Positions 35,880 to 47,689 of a stretch of 64,000 bases of DNA are shown piece by piece. Source of the DNA: Halichondria panicea (taxonomy: Eukaryota > Porifera > Demospongiae > Suberitida > Halichondriidae); assembly GCF_963675165.1 (NCBI RefSeq), contig NC_087379.1, forward strand, positions 3,721,442-3,785,441, in the 5' to 3' direction. The notes beneath the pieces were generated by a model. That model did no database searches. It was not told the DNA's origin and worked only from the letters and a program-made list of their open reading frames with translations. The position numbers were made by a program, and so were the translations under genes. Within the stretch, counting starts at the first letter, position 1, and every line of letters starts with the position of its first letter.

Positions 35880-36245
35880 CTAGTGCAAACCCTCAGCTGG
35901 TGACAGAAACCACAAGAGTGATGTAATACAGTGCATGTAGTGATGTATGTTGTTATCATGGCAGCTCAGGAGCAATTAATACTGAAAACTAAACCAGCAT
36001 AGGTAGTGGTAATAATTATATGCACTGTGGATTAGGATCGCAGCAAAGCCTGGAGTCTCAGAGATTGTTCCTGGTACAGGATCGCTACTTAGACAACGAA
36101 GCTTTAATATACCAAAAGCTGCCGCTATTAAAAGTACTAACTTGTGTGGAGGCTAAGCAGACCCAGTCACAACCTTCTTAGATTTTTAGCTTTTGCTCGT
36201 TTTAATTTGACAACAAAGGTTTAACACCACTATTAAACTAATAAC
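35880..36245 (+). repeat. Dispersed repeat R, second long copy
   Basis: Parallels 13120-13536 ('GTGCAAACCCTCAGCTGGTGAC', shortened to key words GCAAACCCTC, TGGTGACA, TTGTTCCTGGTAC). It is followed by a tandem duplication of 'GGCATCCAGGTGAGTACATT' at about 36265-36360. Confidence 0.7.
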
Positions 36246-36364
36246 TGCAGTGCTGTAACTGGATGCCTGTGGCATCCAGGTGAGTACATTCAAACAAACC
36301 TTGGGTTAATGTGCAGTGCTATGGCATCCAGGTGAGTACATTCCAGGTGAGTACATTCAAACAA

Positions 36365-37811
36365 ACCTTGGGTTAATATAGTATTTGACAGTACAATTAA
36401 ATATCCTACTGTACACAGTAAGAAAACTGACGTACACCTAGCCGTACAGCAACACAATCCTATAGAACAAACAGTACGAGACAGAAACCCAGGAAACCTA
36501 CGCTATCCACAGACTCTGCAAATGCCTTAATTATAATACCTCAGATTGCATAATAAGTATCACAATTATCACTTCCTGCCCATGGACTCCCATGGACTCC
36601 CACCATCCTCGAGAAGAATTCAATCTTCACAAGATAGTGAAACGCAAGTGCTGGATGTAGCTCCAAATCTGGCTTCACTTGTGGTTATGTGTCATAGTGA
36701 TCATGTTTGTGGTTTGCTCACTAGTGTAAATATTACAGAAACGCTCAATTATGGTCGTCACTGTTTACTATCAGAGTTCTTCAGTATTAGTGCAAGCCAG
36801 GTTCCAGAGTCATCGCTAGCTGCTTAGTTCTTTGGTATTATTTTTACTTTGTTCAGTCAATGTTTACTTTGTTGGCGTTCAAACGTGGGCGGATGAATGT
36901 GCATGCTAAAAATAATGAAATGCTAAATAAATTTCTCACTTCATGCAAATGCACACATTCCTGCACACATTCCTCATACTCTGCTAGCTACGTGTACTGT
37001 ACTGATAGTGGTGCCCTTATACGCCCTTGGTTGTATGCCCTTGGTTGTATCGGCACAAATTAAAATTAAATGACGGCACTCTATAAAATTCTTGAGCAAC
37101 AGCCATATTAAAGTTAATAATTAGGCATTCACAACTAGTTGTTTGCCTTCATCCAATCTAGACCTTTGTTGTAAACCTGCTTTCTTGCTAGAAGACAGCA
37201 CATGGCCAACCCACGTGAGACCACCACTAGGCATATTGCACGGTACTGGTTTCCATAGATCTAGTATAGTGTAGTGTCGAGGTGTACAGTGGCTGGAGGA
37301 TGCAGATGCAAAATTAATGTGTATTGCAGTGTATTGCAGTGGCAGATCCAGGAAATATGAAAGGGGGGTTCCAAACTACGAACGCGCAGCGCTAAATTTA
37401 GGTTACGCCCACTTCCGGTCACACGTGACTAGGTAAATCCCAGCCCATAATAAACTTGCGTAGAGCTAGCTAGCTCTGCAGCTAACCTGAACACTCCTTT
37501 GGCAGTTGATGCATCAGAACAACAGGTACAATCATTGACAATACTGATAAATAGCTACAATACTGATAAATAGCTAGCTGGTAGCTGTAGTAATTAATCG
37601 CCCACCCCCCGTAGACCCTGTAGAGGCCTATTTGCAATCGTAGAAGGTCAACAGGATGCATGATTTTTATTTGAGATAGCTCAGCTAGCTAGCTAGAGAA
37701 TGACTTTAGCTAGATCTATATAGTTGTACAAGTTTGTTGGATCTATTATAGAACTGACATCAAGCGTTCAAGATGACACTGTTACCCTCTGAACACCAGA
37801 ACACTGAACAC
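36365..37811. other. Unassigned sequence
   Basis: A 93-codon ORF at 36546-36827 (+) and a 67-codon ORF at 36860-37063 were not recognised. Several 10-14-bp tandem duplications. Confidence 0.4.
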
Positions 37812-38022
37812 ATGGTACTTACTAGCCTCCTTCGCAGGCCTTCCTTTTTCAGTTATAATTTTGTTTCTGTTGTTTGTCACAATATTAACACCATACGGGA
37901 ATAATTGGAGGGAGCAAAGAAAGAAAAAAAAAAGGAAGCCACTAAGAAAAAGGAAGGCCTGCCCCGCTAAGTCTTGTGATCTGCTACTGACGTAGCCAAA
38001 TTTAATTGAGCGTGGGCAAGAG
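37812..38022 (+). repeat. Left arm of a ~1.3-kb inverted repeat
   Basis: 'GCCTCCTTCGCAG', 'CCTTTTTC', 'TTGTTTGTCACA', 'ATACGG.AA.AATTGGAGG' and 'GAGCGTGGGC' are found in complement at 38960-39150. Could be termini of an element or two inverted repeats. Confidence 0.65.
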
Positions 38023-38385
38023 TAAACGTGGGCAAGAGTAAACCGCAATAATTATCTGTCCTCCCACACACTGTGACACAGTACTTAGAGCGTATTTACC
38101 AGGAACTAGAGGCAAAGAGTGTGTGAAGCTACAGAACACAGTATGTAGAAGTTAGCTCTACAAGTTGAAGCATGAAAGGCTAGAGTACTACTGTATCTGA
38201 TAATAGCACGGACCTGGGCAAAGAAGGAACCTATCCCAGATCCTGGACAACTCACAGCAATACTTCTGACATGCCAAAATTGACAGATCCGGAATGTTTT
38301 AGTCCAAGTCATAATAATAATAATAAGAAGCCCTGGAACAATCACACTATCAAAAGTAGAAGGGCAAGGGCAACCAATTTTATCC

Positions 38386-38528
38386 TCGGATAATTACAGT
38401 AGAACTACAGCAGAACAAGACTCGCCTTATCAAACTCAATGTGCTCCCACTCTCAAGACCTCACGTTCGACCCAGTCGAGTGTTTCAAATTACAGCAGAC
38501 AATGTAGACCTGAGTGCTTATCTGCAGG
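38386..38528 (+). CDS. Exon-like ORF, unrecognised
   Basis: Open frame VELQQNKTRLIKLNVLPLSR, PHVRPSRVF, QITADNVDLSAYLQ ending at CAG|GTATTA, a possible donor. It lies between the inverted-repeat arms at 37812 and 38960. No family recognised. Confidence 0.3.
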
Positions 38529-38959
38529 TATTATTTCCGTATCCACTATAGAGCTGGTTCTACTGCCAGAAAGTTTCCAAAAGGAGCAGAACCTATAATA
38601 CTGCTACAATAGGATTACATCTTCAATCTATTACATGTATTGAACTAAGGGCATTGGTGCTCGTGCCCCTGTGAAAACTGTCTCATGCACACAAATTAGT
38701 ATAGTTTAGTCACTCTGTCAGTACTCATGAGATCACAACCTTGCAAACTAGACTACTGCTCAACAATAACTCAAGCCTCAATTTGAGGCTTGAGGATAGG
38801 CTCAAAGATAGACCTTTAGTCTTCATAGTCTTCACACTTCACGTATTAAAGCCATCGTCTATGATAATAATTATCTCCAGACTTGCATATGAAGTATGAA
38901 GTAAGTTTACAATGCGTAGGCATCCTGTGGCTTTGTTGCCTGTCAGGCTCCGCCCATCT

Positions 38960-39150
38960 ACTGAAGCCCACGCTCATTTTCACTGTGCCACCACACTGTG
39001 CCACCGTCACGCGACTTAGCGAGAGGCTCTCCTTTTTCTTAGACGGTTCGTTCTCTTTCTTTGTTCCTCCAATTCTTACCGTATTTTATCTTATTGACCG
39101 TGTGACAAAGAACAGAAAAAGGAGAGGCTGCGAAGGAGGCTAGGTACTTA
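38960..39150 (-). repeat. Right arm of the ~1.3-kb inverted repeat
   Basis: Complement of 37812-38022 with about 75-80 percent identity by eye. Confidence 0.65.
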
Positions 39151-39518
39151 CAGTTGTGGCAGAGTTTTCTCATCATTCCTGGAAGGCTGTACATCGATCA
39201 TCCAGCTTTCGCTTTTACCTTATTTTTCCTTGTGACTGCTGGAAAAGTATATTTTCTTCGGGAAGTCGATTTGCTACATTGGAAAGGAAAGCGGAAATAA
39301 ACTGGAACAAAGTGTTCTTCGTTATTCAAGATCAATTCAAGATCAAGTTGAAAAGCTGACGCAATCATGTTTGCTCTCCTTCTTCAAGCTTTTATCTGAG
39401 GTAATGGAATTATCTGAATGTACTTCAAGCTTTTTATCTGAATTATCTGAGGTAATGGATCGAAACTATCAAATATTCTTATCAGAAAAAGAATATTAAT
39501 CATCGCCTGCATCCATCG

Positions 39519-39870
39519 TATGTGACAGGAAACAGACCAATTGGAGCAGATATTAGTATTGAGCAATAGCCGACTACAGTGCATAATCTCATAAATTTTT
39601 TTGGGCTTATAGTTATCTACATAGTTATCTACACTACCTCTCTGTAAAATCTGATGCTCTGAATCCAACTATTTCAAAGCGCTTTGTCTAAGCAGCCACA
39701 TTACCTTTAATTTTCCCAATTTGCAATCTTTGAGTGGGCGTTTCTCAATACAACTTTGAGTTTCCAACGCGCATAACTCAGGCATGGAACGAGGTATGTG
39801 CAAACTAAGCATATCAATGCGTAGGCAATTCTTTGCTGGTATATAGATCGCACCCAGAGCCTGTCACATA
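39519..39870. mobile_element. MITE family 2, copy B
   Basis: 352 bp, TATGTGACAGGAAACAGACC at the left and CAGAGCCTGTCACATA at the right; the interior follows copy A closely with small deletions and an 'ATAGTTATCTAC' duplication. Confidence 0.9.
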
Positions 39871-40939
39871 TGCACCCATTGATTTTCGCAAGATGAGCGT
39901 CTCCTTCATCCAATGCTTTGTTCTGGTGCAGCAAAGATGAATTTGTTTCATCCTATGCCCAAAACCAGCTACCAGGCGGCAAGTATTGGAATCCTGCACC
40001 AGATGTAGCAACTGTTTTGAAGTCTTTGAAGCCTATATAACAATGATGTCTGTGAAAGTATCCTAGGTCTAACCTAGGTCTAAACGATTACCTGTCAACG
40101 GTAATGCCAAACTTGCATCAGGTGTCTAAATCAAATCTAGTTCAGGCAAAAAAAACAAAACAAGACTGTTCAATGGCTAGATGGTCTACCAAGTGCACAA
40201 CATTGTTGAATGACAGGCAAAAATTCAGGCAAGAGAAAATGATCAGAGAGAAAAACCGTAGCTGCTGAAGAAAAGGTGATCAACTGAAAGTGTGAAGGAA
40301 CGTACTATGGATAATGCTAAGCACTATACGTTCGAGTTGTTTTGTGAAGAGAGATGGTCACTTACACGAAATTGTTTATGATGATGAAGAACAGCTGCTT
40401 TTTTAACTTGCTCTCAAAAGGTGACTTACTCGTCAAAAATGATAATTGATTTTTATATAACATGTGTATGTGATATTGTATGATTATTACTTAATTAACA
40501 TTAATTTATAATTAAATAACACACTATAAGAAGTAATTAAATAAGAAGTAATTAAAAGTAATTCGAGTTAAACTCATTTCCGTAAGTAATCTTTTTAATT
40601 CTTCTTGCAAGTGCAAAATGTCGCTGTTTAAGTTCCAGTGAGATTGCAATCTTGCACCTCAGGCAAGAAAAACAATAATTTCAACATACTCTCAATTGGA
40701 TGCCATCTTCGAGTAATAAATCAAAAGGTCAAAGTTCAATCAATAAGATTTATCACAGTAGGCCTCGAGGTGCTCCCTAAAATTATAAGTAGTACTAACT
40801 GGTTGTGTTCAGGCGTTATGGGAGGTACTAAGGGAGGTACTAATTTACGTTCCATAGAAAGCAGCTGTTAATAAAAAAGTAGTTAACTCTTGTTTGTTTA
40901 CAAAGGAGTGCTTGGTTGTGCGATTTAGTTCTCTAGGTG
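39871..40939. other. Unassigned sequence
   Basis: Short ORFs on - (39707-40011) overlap the MITE and are not genes. AT-rich with TTAATTAA runs near 40490-40560. Confidence 0.4.
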
Positions 40940-41285
40940 GTTCCTGGCATCTACAACAAGCCTACGACTACGACAAGCCTACGACGATCCTCAAGGGATA
41001 GCCAGGATAGCGATTTTCGGCAATTGTCGTACGATTTGTTCCAGCAGTAATTAGCTCTGTTCCATTTTGCTTCAATCCATCGAGCTGCTCGCTAGTGGGG
41101 GGTGACCACACAGGGGCTGAATATTCAAGGTGTGGCCTGACCAAGGCTCTTGAAGCTCTTGATTTCGCTGTTTTCGATGAGAGAGGTTTTTCTTCTGAAG
41201 AGATTCAGGATCTTAGTGGCTTTTGCATGGTTTGTTATGATCCCACTTCAGTCCAAGGTATTTGAACACTGTCACCGAGTCGTGT
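40940..41285 (-). pseudogene. LINE reverse-transcriptase C-terminal fragment
   Basis: Complement strand: VTVFKYLGLKWDHN (about 41285-41235), KATKILNLFRRKTSLIENSE, ALVRPHLEYSAPVWSPPTSE (about 41150-41090), QLDGLKQNGTELIT, and LEDRRRLV near 40985. 'KYLG ... LFRR ... L-RP-LEY-APVW-P ... L-ERR-L' is the standard tail of non-LTR (CR1/Jockey-like) reverse transcriptases. The upstream polymerase core is absent; frames shift twice. Confidence 0.75.
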
Positions 41286-41329
41286 TGTCGCGTGGGCGGC
41301 CACGGGTATAGTAGTCTGTTGGTTTGTTT

Positions 41330-41510
41330 GTCTGTTGTTTGTTTGTTTGTTTTATATCTACTCATTGCATTTACAGTCTTCACACAACAATATCTTGGTT
41401 TAAATAGTGGCAGATTTTGATGTTAAAGCTTCTCTTGTCGAGTTAAACTTGCCACGTGGCCTTGAGTCAAGGTACGGGATCACTAGGTACGGGATCACTT
41501 CAGCTGAAAA
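41330..41510 (-). repeat. Dispersed repeat R, inverted copy
   Basis: 'CTTCACACAACAATATCTTG', 'TTTAAATAGTGGCAGATTTTG', 'GCCACGTGGCCTTGAGTCAAG' (complement of 13440-13470). A 15-bp duplication of GGTACGGGATCACTA is at about 41472. Confidence 0.7.
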
Positions 41511-41518
41511 TACGTATT

Positions 41519-41572
41519 AGCCAGGCCGAGTTTTCGCTTTTACAACTAGGCCTGGTACTCTAGCATGAGTAG
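41519..41572. mobile_element. GGCCTGG foldback element, copy 3
   Basis: 'AGCCAGGCCGAGTTTT' with 'AACTAGGCCTGGTACTCTAGC'-type complement; same family as 10010 and 43884. Confidence 0.6.
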
Positions 41573-41936
41573 CATGAAAAAATTAGCTGCCTTGTAACGG
41601 CTATACAAAAAAATTTTCGGATATAAATTTTTTTTTAAGTTAGAGGTCTTATGAAAGAAAACCAAAATAGCTCTACTTTGTAGCGTTATTAGTTTACCTG
41701 TCACATTATTTGTGACAGTGCCTTATTTGTGACAGTGCCAATGAAAACGGACCTTAACGCGGCAATAATTAAATTAGGCCAATTTAGTAGAAATGAAAAT
41801 TTAGTAGAAATGAAAAACATGGGCAAAAAAAAATTTGTTTCACAGGTGCTGTAAAAAAATTTGGTACTCTACGAAGCTTTAGCGCGGACTGTCTACGTGA
41901 GGGGTCCTAATTATTTTTAACAAATCAACTTGTACA
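41573..41936. other. Unassigned AT-rich sequence with two 17-bp duplications
   Basis: TTATTTGTGACAGTGCC is exactly doubled at 41706-41739 and ATTTAGTAGAAATGAAA at 41782-41815. No gene seen. Confidence 0.6.
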
Positions 41937-42290
41937 GGTACATAAGTAGTAAGTAAAGATAGACACAATATCAATGTCACTTACATTCTAGCCAATAGCC
42001 TCTGACACTTACCACCACCTGGGGGGGGGGGAACCATCAATATAAATGTTATACGACAATTCCACGCAGTTTCCTGGGCCCATCCCATCAGCACAATGGC
42101 AGTGATACCATACCAGTACTAAATGGAAAGCTTCTTATAAGGCTACTAATAAGTTGGATCAAGCCTTAGATCGATACGGACGAATACTAAGTGAAAGACT
42201 ACCTATAATAGATCACTTAGGCTTCCTTTAAAGGACAGAGACACTTTCTGTAGGCTCCATACAAGTGAGGGTTATAAGACTGATACATTA
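41937..42290 (-). repeat. Dispersed repeat D, inverted copy
   Basis: Complement of about 30240-30620; includes a G10 run near 42028 where the other copy has CCCCC. Confidence 0.8.
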
Positions 42291-42998
42291 CACAGATATT
42301 AAGTACGACACGACACAGACAATAAGTATCAATGTCAAGCCCCACCCCTGACATACGGGGGATTGGGTGGGGATTATTCCTATACAAGTAAAATGGTACC
42401 AACTGTTCACTAGTGCCAGTAAATTACAGAGCGAGCTTCTTCCAACAACTTTTAACAACAATGAACTCTTGTGCAGCTTCATTGATTCCAAGCTGGTACG
42501 TAATGCCAAGCTTGCCAAGCTGCTAATTTGATGTATTCGAGGGAATTTCTCTGCAAGTGATAGATATACATAAATAAGCATAAACACTTGTGCTAACAGA
42601 GGCGTATTCATGTGGAACAGAGCTAGTGGAACAGAGCTAGTAGACTGACGTCTTATGGCTGCATCAGGATGATGCCTATATACATGGATGTGCAATTCCA
42701 TGTGCAATGAAGAGAAGCTTCTTGAGGTCACTGTTGATCCCGTTGATTCCACAACAAACAACCTGGGGTGAACTAGGGCAATAGAGGGACCTGAACACTG
42801 GCGCCCTGAGGTTGAGGAATGTATTCATAAAGAATTACTATGCTCTTTAGTCGCTTCACTAAACCAACCAGAGAACATGCAGTGTGGTGCACTAGCACGG
42901 CTGAAGCACCCATTATGAAAGACTGTATGGGAAATGGAGTGTACTTGAGATATACTGTGTACGTAGTACGTAATTATGTGTAATGTGTACTCGTACCA
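42291..42998. other. Unassigned; long ORF not believed
   Basis: A 157-codon ORF on - (42288-42761) partly overlaps repeat D and shows no family, domain or splice context. Confidence 0.4.
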
Positions 42999-43044
42999 GT
43001 GACATGTGTTAAATGTAGAATAATTATTATAATTATCACACAGG

Positions 43045-43585
43045 TAAAGTACGGATGCCGAGCACCTCTTTCAGAAATCACAAAAAAGAACAAAATTTCT
43101 CCTGAAGCCAAGAAAAAGATTCACTGTTACGAAGGTATCCCATATCCCACTGGTGCACAATTCAAAGAAGATGCTTCCAGTGCAAAGTCCCACTCTGCTG
43201 TAAGTACTGAGTTAGCAAAAGCAAAGCCACGAGATTCTGTTCTCCTCCCTCTGATGAATCACATCTTACATGTAGATTGAACAAGAACTTACAAGAACTT
43301 AACTTAATCACGGTGAGGGTGAGGGGGAATTTCTTATCTCAATGGAATAAATTGCAATTCTCCTCTATGGACGTAAGAGTGGGGAAAAAATGGATTTCTT
43401 CTGAGTTTATGAACATGGGTGAGATCTATGTAAAATGTATAATTGCAGATGAGCAAGTATGTGCATTAAAGGTGTTATCAATTTCGGTGGGGAAAGGACA
43501 GGACAGTGTACAACTCTGTAAGTTAATTACACGTAAAGCTTATTGCGGGAGCAGATCAACTGCAAGTATGCACCAAATTTTATAA
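43045..43585 (+). CDS. Exon-like ORFs, unrecognised
   Basis: After a TATAATTATCACACAG acceptor, the frame reads VKYGCRAPLSEITKKNKISP, EAKKKIHCYEGIPYPTGAQF and ELAKAKPRDSVLLPLM (43045-43255). A second open frame (about 43310-43530) reads GNFLSQWNKLQFSSMDVRVG and ISSEFMNMGEIYVKCIIADE. A 10-bp duplication (AAGAACTTAC) near 43280 lies between them. Coding-like, family unknown. Confidence 0.35.
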
Positions 43586-43883
43586 CACACCCTCCCCTTC
43601 AGGATGTAATGTCTACTATCAGACAAACCCTGTGCGGAATGCGATTGGTGAATGTAACAAGCAGTATTTCGTGTTAATGGAACACAGTCTTAATGGAACA
43701 GACTGTGTAAGAACAGACTGTGTAACTACACATGACTTATAAAAATAAAAAATACACGCAACTTATTCGAGATACCCTACGTACTACAATAGAAAGCTAC
43801 TGTCCCTGGTTAATTGTATTATAATTATCACTCCTGTTTTACCGACCACAAATACAATGAAAATTTGACGCATGTGCAGGCAA

Positions 43884-43948
43884 CTAGTACCAGGCCTAGT
43901 TGTTCGCCTAACCGTTATAACTCGGCCTGGGATCGAGGCTAGTAGCAT
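43884..43948. mobile_element. GGCCTGG foldback element, copy 4
   Basis: 'CTAGTACCAGGCCTAGTTG' and 'CTCGGCCTGGGATCGAGGCT' form the arms. Confidence 0.65.
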
Positions 43949-44884
43949 GCATGTACTAGTAAGCATGCATGTAGAGATTCTACATGCATTGCTGCAGGCT
44001 TCTATACGGACCTGGATTTGCAGAGAGCGATAGCAAGTTGTTTCCCGCATTTCAACTCTTATTTCACTTGCACATACTTAGCACTCTTGGTGATCTAACT
44101 GTAGACTTTATCAATATCTAGACTTATAATTATCAGTAACACACCATAGCTTTTGGATACATTTGGCTTGAGGCATGGCTAGGTACAAAATGAAACGCTA
44201 GAAGTCATGTTCACTCTCGGTAGCACACAAAATTTGAACACTTAGCGTACGTCACCGTATTACCACCACTTTTTGTACTAACATTTCTTGAAAATTTTTG
44301 ATAATACACTGATTTTTTTTAAACAGTTCCTTTATCACCATATGGATTTTGGTATGGATTTTGGGTTGAATTGAAAACAGTATCAATACAGAATAAGCTT
44401 CATAGTAGCTAGCTATAGTGTAAATGCCTCAAACTCAAAGTTTTGTCAATAGATCAACTTGGTTCACAGACGAACCGACAGTTTGTGTAATGATACCAGT
44501 TACCGCAAACATCGCAGTCAATCCAAAAGATGTGACCTTCACTACCATCTGAACAACTCATATCATCACTCGTTTTGAAATGGGATGGCATACGCACTTT
44601 CCTTTTCGTCGACTGTATTCTTGAAGGTCAACTTGGCCGTACATTAATACAGTACAACCCAATTTTTATACTGATTGGCAGTGAATCTAGAGAAATTGCT
44701 AGCTTTCTTCCACAATCAGGTGGAAGTTCGTCAGTACACCGTCTAACCACAGATCTTTCATTATAATTATGTTTGCGTTATAATTATGTTTGCGGAGTGA
44801 CCCAGAAATCCCTAGCTGCTGGGATATCCCACAATGAAGCAATGAAAAGCTAATTAGCTGTGATTCACCATAATTGTATACTAT
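43949..44884. other. Unassigned sequence
   Basis: Short ORFs at 44575-44766 (+) and 44699-44971 (-) not recognised. Confidence 0.4.
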
Positions 44885-44885
44885 A

Positions 44886-45283
44886 CAGTAGACTCTCGCT
44901 ATTCCGGCTCTCTGAAGTACGGCCACCTCGATAATTATACTGGCCATGCTACCTCTATGTTTACTGCACAAAACTCACCCTGAAGTACGGCCACTCGCTA
45001 TTCCGTTTACTGGCCAGTGCTGGCTGTCCCAATAACGTTTTCAATGTAATTTTATACGGCCGGATATATGATGTTTTGGGTGTGGTTTAGTAAATAAAAT
45101 TGGATTACACTTAAATAGAGATCATTATCTTTCATTATCCTCGAGACAAGAACTGCAAATCAGTGATTAGAATCGAGGTAAGGTCGTTTTTAAGCCGCGG
45201 CTAATTATCTGAAGTACGGCCACCTCGCTATTCCGGCCAAGCTGCATGGTCCCAAGGGTGACCGGATTAACGAGAGTCTACTG
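44886..45283. mobile_element. pogo/Tigger-like MITE
   Basis: 398 bp flanked by TA, termini CAGTAGACTCTCG and CGAGAGTCTACTG. 'GAAGTACGGCCAC' occurs three times inside. Its right end lies 20 bp from the two-gene transposon. Confidence 0.85.
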
Positions 45284-45522
45284 TACACTGATATATTTGT
45301 ATACTGTGTTTTGCAAGTTGCTTGTCATAATGCACAGTAAATGGGCGTTGTCTGTGGTTACTTAGTTGCATAACTAGATCTAATCAGGAATGTGCTGACT
45401 CATAACTTTCTTTGTGTCCTCTAATCTACCATGTGCTCTTATTGTACTGTACATCAGAGAAGCTAGAAGATATAGGCTAGATATAGCACTACTGTTCTAG
45501 TAGTAGTTGTGTCAAGAGAGTC

Positions 45523-46424
45523 ATGTACAGTTACCCTGGTGGTTCGTGGAACTACAATTACTATGGAAATACCTCAGTTGGAGAACAGTTTTCAGACCCT
45601 ACTGGAACATCTACAATCCCAATCAACAGACCTACAATCCCAGACCCAATCAAAACCCCTCTGGTAGTGGATCATCAACTCATTTATAAGGTATTGACAG
45701 TAAAAGTATTGAGCCCCTCTAACAAGCGTGACTTTACAGTGCATACTTTGAGAGACGTTAAGTCTGAAACTGTCAAGACAGACACCAGATGATTTTAGAG
45801 AGGTTATTGTTTCACAAATTGGGGATAGTGTATCTAAGAAAACAACGTTCCCTATTGGATATTTTAAGAAGTCAGAAAAGGTGTGGATCAATAATGAGAA
45901 GGATTTTCAGGATGCGTTGGACTTAATTAATGAGACAGGGAAAGTTGTTTTTTAGTGTATTAGTCCTGGAACTGGAAAGAAGCGCGATAGACCTGCAGAT
46001 GATTCTGATGATGACTGCTCGTCTAAAAAGAAGACTGCTAGTGAAATGAAAGCTTCCCGTGTAAACGATTTAAAAGTTAAGCTTCGTACAAAGCATGGCT
46101 CTTTCTATTCCGGTGTTCAATAGTAGGTGGAGGCCACGACAGCATGGATGAACCTCCCCCGGCACCTATGTTTGGAATGTCCAGAGTTAGAGGAAAACCA
46201 GGGTCAAGTATGTCGGATGCATTTACTGTACTGGCAGGATCTATTGCTAACCTCTGCCTAAAGAAATAAACCATAATTCTCCAACTAAATCCGTTACACT
46301 GCGTGGCAAATACATGGAGCAACTCCGTGATCTTGTGCATTTAAAAGAGATTGGTGCCCTTACAGAAGAAGAATATCAGGAGCAGAGAGTGACGATCGTG
46401 AATCTATTGAGAAAGCTCGCTTAA
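45523..46424 (+). CDS. ORF1 of two-gene transposon, function unknown
   Basis: ATG 45523 opens MYSYPGGSWNYNYYGNTSVG, a Tyr/Gly/Ser-rich leader. After a frame change near 45775 come TPDDFREVIVSQIGDSV, FPIGYFKKSEKVWINNEKDF and LINETGKVVF (about 45785-45955), a compact alpha/beta-looking domain. A basic/acidic linker follows (KKRDRPADDSDDDCSSKKK), then KLRTKHGSFYSGVQ, DEPPPAPMFGMSR, MSDAFTVLAGSIANL and the C-terminal helix SPTKSVTLRGKYMEQLRDLV / ALTEEEYQEQR with stop TAA at 46422. The same C-terminal pattern appears in the 10.7-11.45-kb element. I recall similar uncharacterised sponge proteins. It may be a DNA-binding or transposition accessory protein; that is inference. Confidence 0.7.
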
Positions 46425-46449
46425 AACAGAATAAAGCATCAACACTTGT

Positions 46450-47527
46450 CTAGGTACAATAATTATAATAGTCATAAAGATTTAAAATAATTCTGTTCAA
46501 CTCTAATTGTTTACAAGTATCCACAATGATGAGCATAGTTGATGCAATAGTATTGAATGCTGTTGAAACTACAGTTCGAGGAGAGTATAAAAAAATTGTT
46601 TCATTAGCCTTCATTAGCCCTAACAAAGGCTTTCACCTTAGAAAATACAAATTCTATGGGGTTCAAATCAGGGCTATAAGGAGGTAGGAAACAAATGAGT
46701 GCTCCACAATTGTGTATCATAATTATCGGTCACTGTGTCAATATGGTGCACTGAACAATTGTCCATAACCACTACTGAATGAGTGTTTATGCCATTAAAC
46801 CATTAAAGGGTAAGAGCAAAGGGAGGAGACACTTCCTACAGAAATCTTCAAATGTCTCCCAATGTCTCCCCTTTAATAGTATCTTCAATTAAGTAGATTT
46901 CTTCCATTCCAAAAATTGACATCACACCAATTGCATTCACTCTGACTCCTCCAAATTTAATTTAATTCGATAATCTATTGCTGGCATACCACGAATACTG
47001 TATCCATAATTTCTAATTGTGTTCTTTCTGTTGTGACCAGATTCTGTTGTGACCAGATTCATCCACCCATACAATCATAGCTGGTTCAAACGTTGAAATT
47101 TCTGCCATGAATTTTCCTCGTAGATTATCATCACACTGTAGGGCAATATGTTGTAATTTCTTCCTAGTGAAGCCAAGATATTGCACAGTGCGACAAATTG
47201 TAGATACATGAACGTAATCCCAGTTAAGTAGAACAGTTTTTCTTGAATTTCTTCCAAATACATACTTGGCTTGTTTGATATCATGATTATGTTTATGTAT
47301 AACAATAATCATTTCATTATCATTCAATAACTTCTTGGGTCCATGCCTGTACTTAGTTGGTTCAACAGCTCCAGTCAGTCGATAAAGCTCACAGTAACGT
47401 CTAACGTCTAACAGATCTCTCTGAGAGAAAAAGAGTTGTAGCTACACTTTTATACCTACATTTTCTCAGAACAACTAGCCATATGGCTCTCCAGTGCAAA
47501 TCAACTGAGTACTGTCTAGGCAGGCAT
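46450..47527 (-). CDS. Tc1/IS630-type DDE transposase, frame-disrupted
   Basis: Complement strand from ATG 47527: [20 protein letters not shown] and [16 protein letters not shown] (helix-turn-helix), [17 protein letters not shown] linker, IVWVDESG (first catalytic Asp, about 47055), [10 protein letters not shown] and [20 protein letters not shown], then [13 protein letters not shown] (second Asp, about 46765) and [19 protein letters not shown] (Glu, about 46650). All three catalytic residues are present with roughly 36 residues between the second Asp and the Glu. The frame is cut by tandem duplications at 47026-47057 (16 bp), 46851-46870 and 46601-46620 (10 bp each). Without them it reads through to a stop at 46450, about 340 residues, the usual size. 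Near-intact. Confidence 0.85.
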
Positions 47528-47689
47528 AACTGCAAGCTAGCTGGCAAATTTGAATTCTTTTAGCTGAATAGACACATTCATTGTTTATCATTGTTTACCA
47601 CAGTTGTTTACCACAGTAGTACTATAGACAACGCCCATTTACTGTGCACAATGACAAGCACAATGACAAGCAACTTGCAAAACACAGTA

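Larger units (their letters stand above)
45302..47689. mobile_element. Two-gene Tc1/IS630-like DNA transposon
   Basis: About 2.39 kb including TA at both edges. Inverted repeats of ~50 bp start CTGTGTTTTGCAAGTTGCTT and include CAGTAAATGGGCGTTGTCT; the right copy is lengthened by a 12-bp duplication. Contains ORF1 (+, 45523-46424) and a DDE transposase (-, 47527-46450), which converge with 25 bp between them. 'CACTGATATATT' also occurs just outside both ends. Confidence 0.85.

Noticed and set aside
42288-42761. 157-codon ORF on the complement strand, one of the longest outside the satellites
   Set aside because: It overlaps dispersed repeat D, has no recognisable motif, no splice context and random-looking composition.
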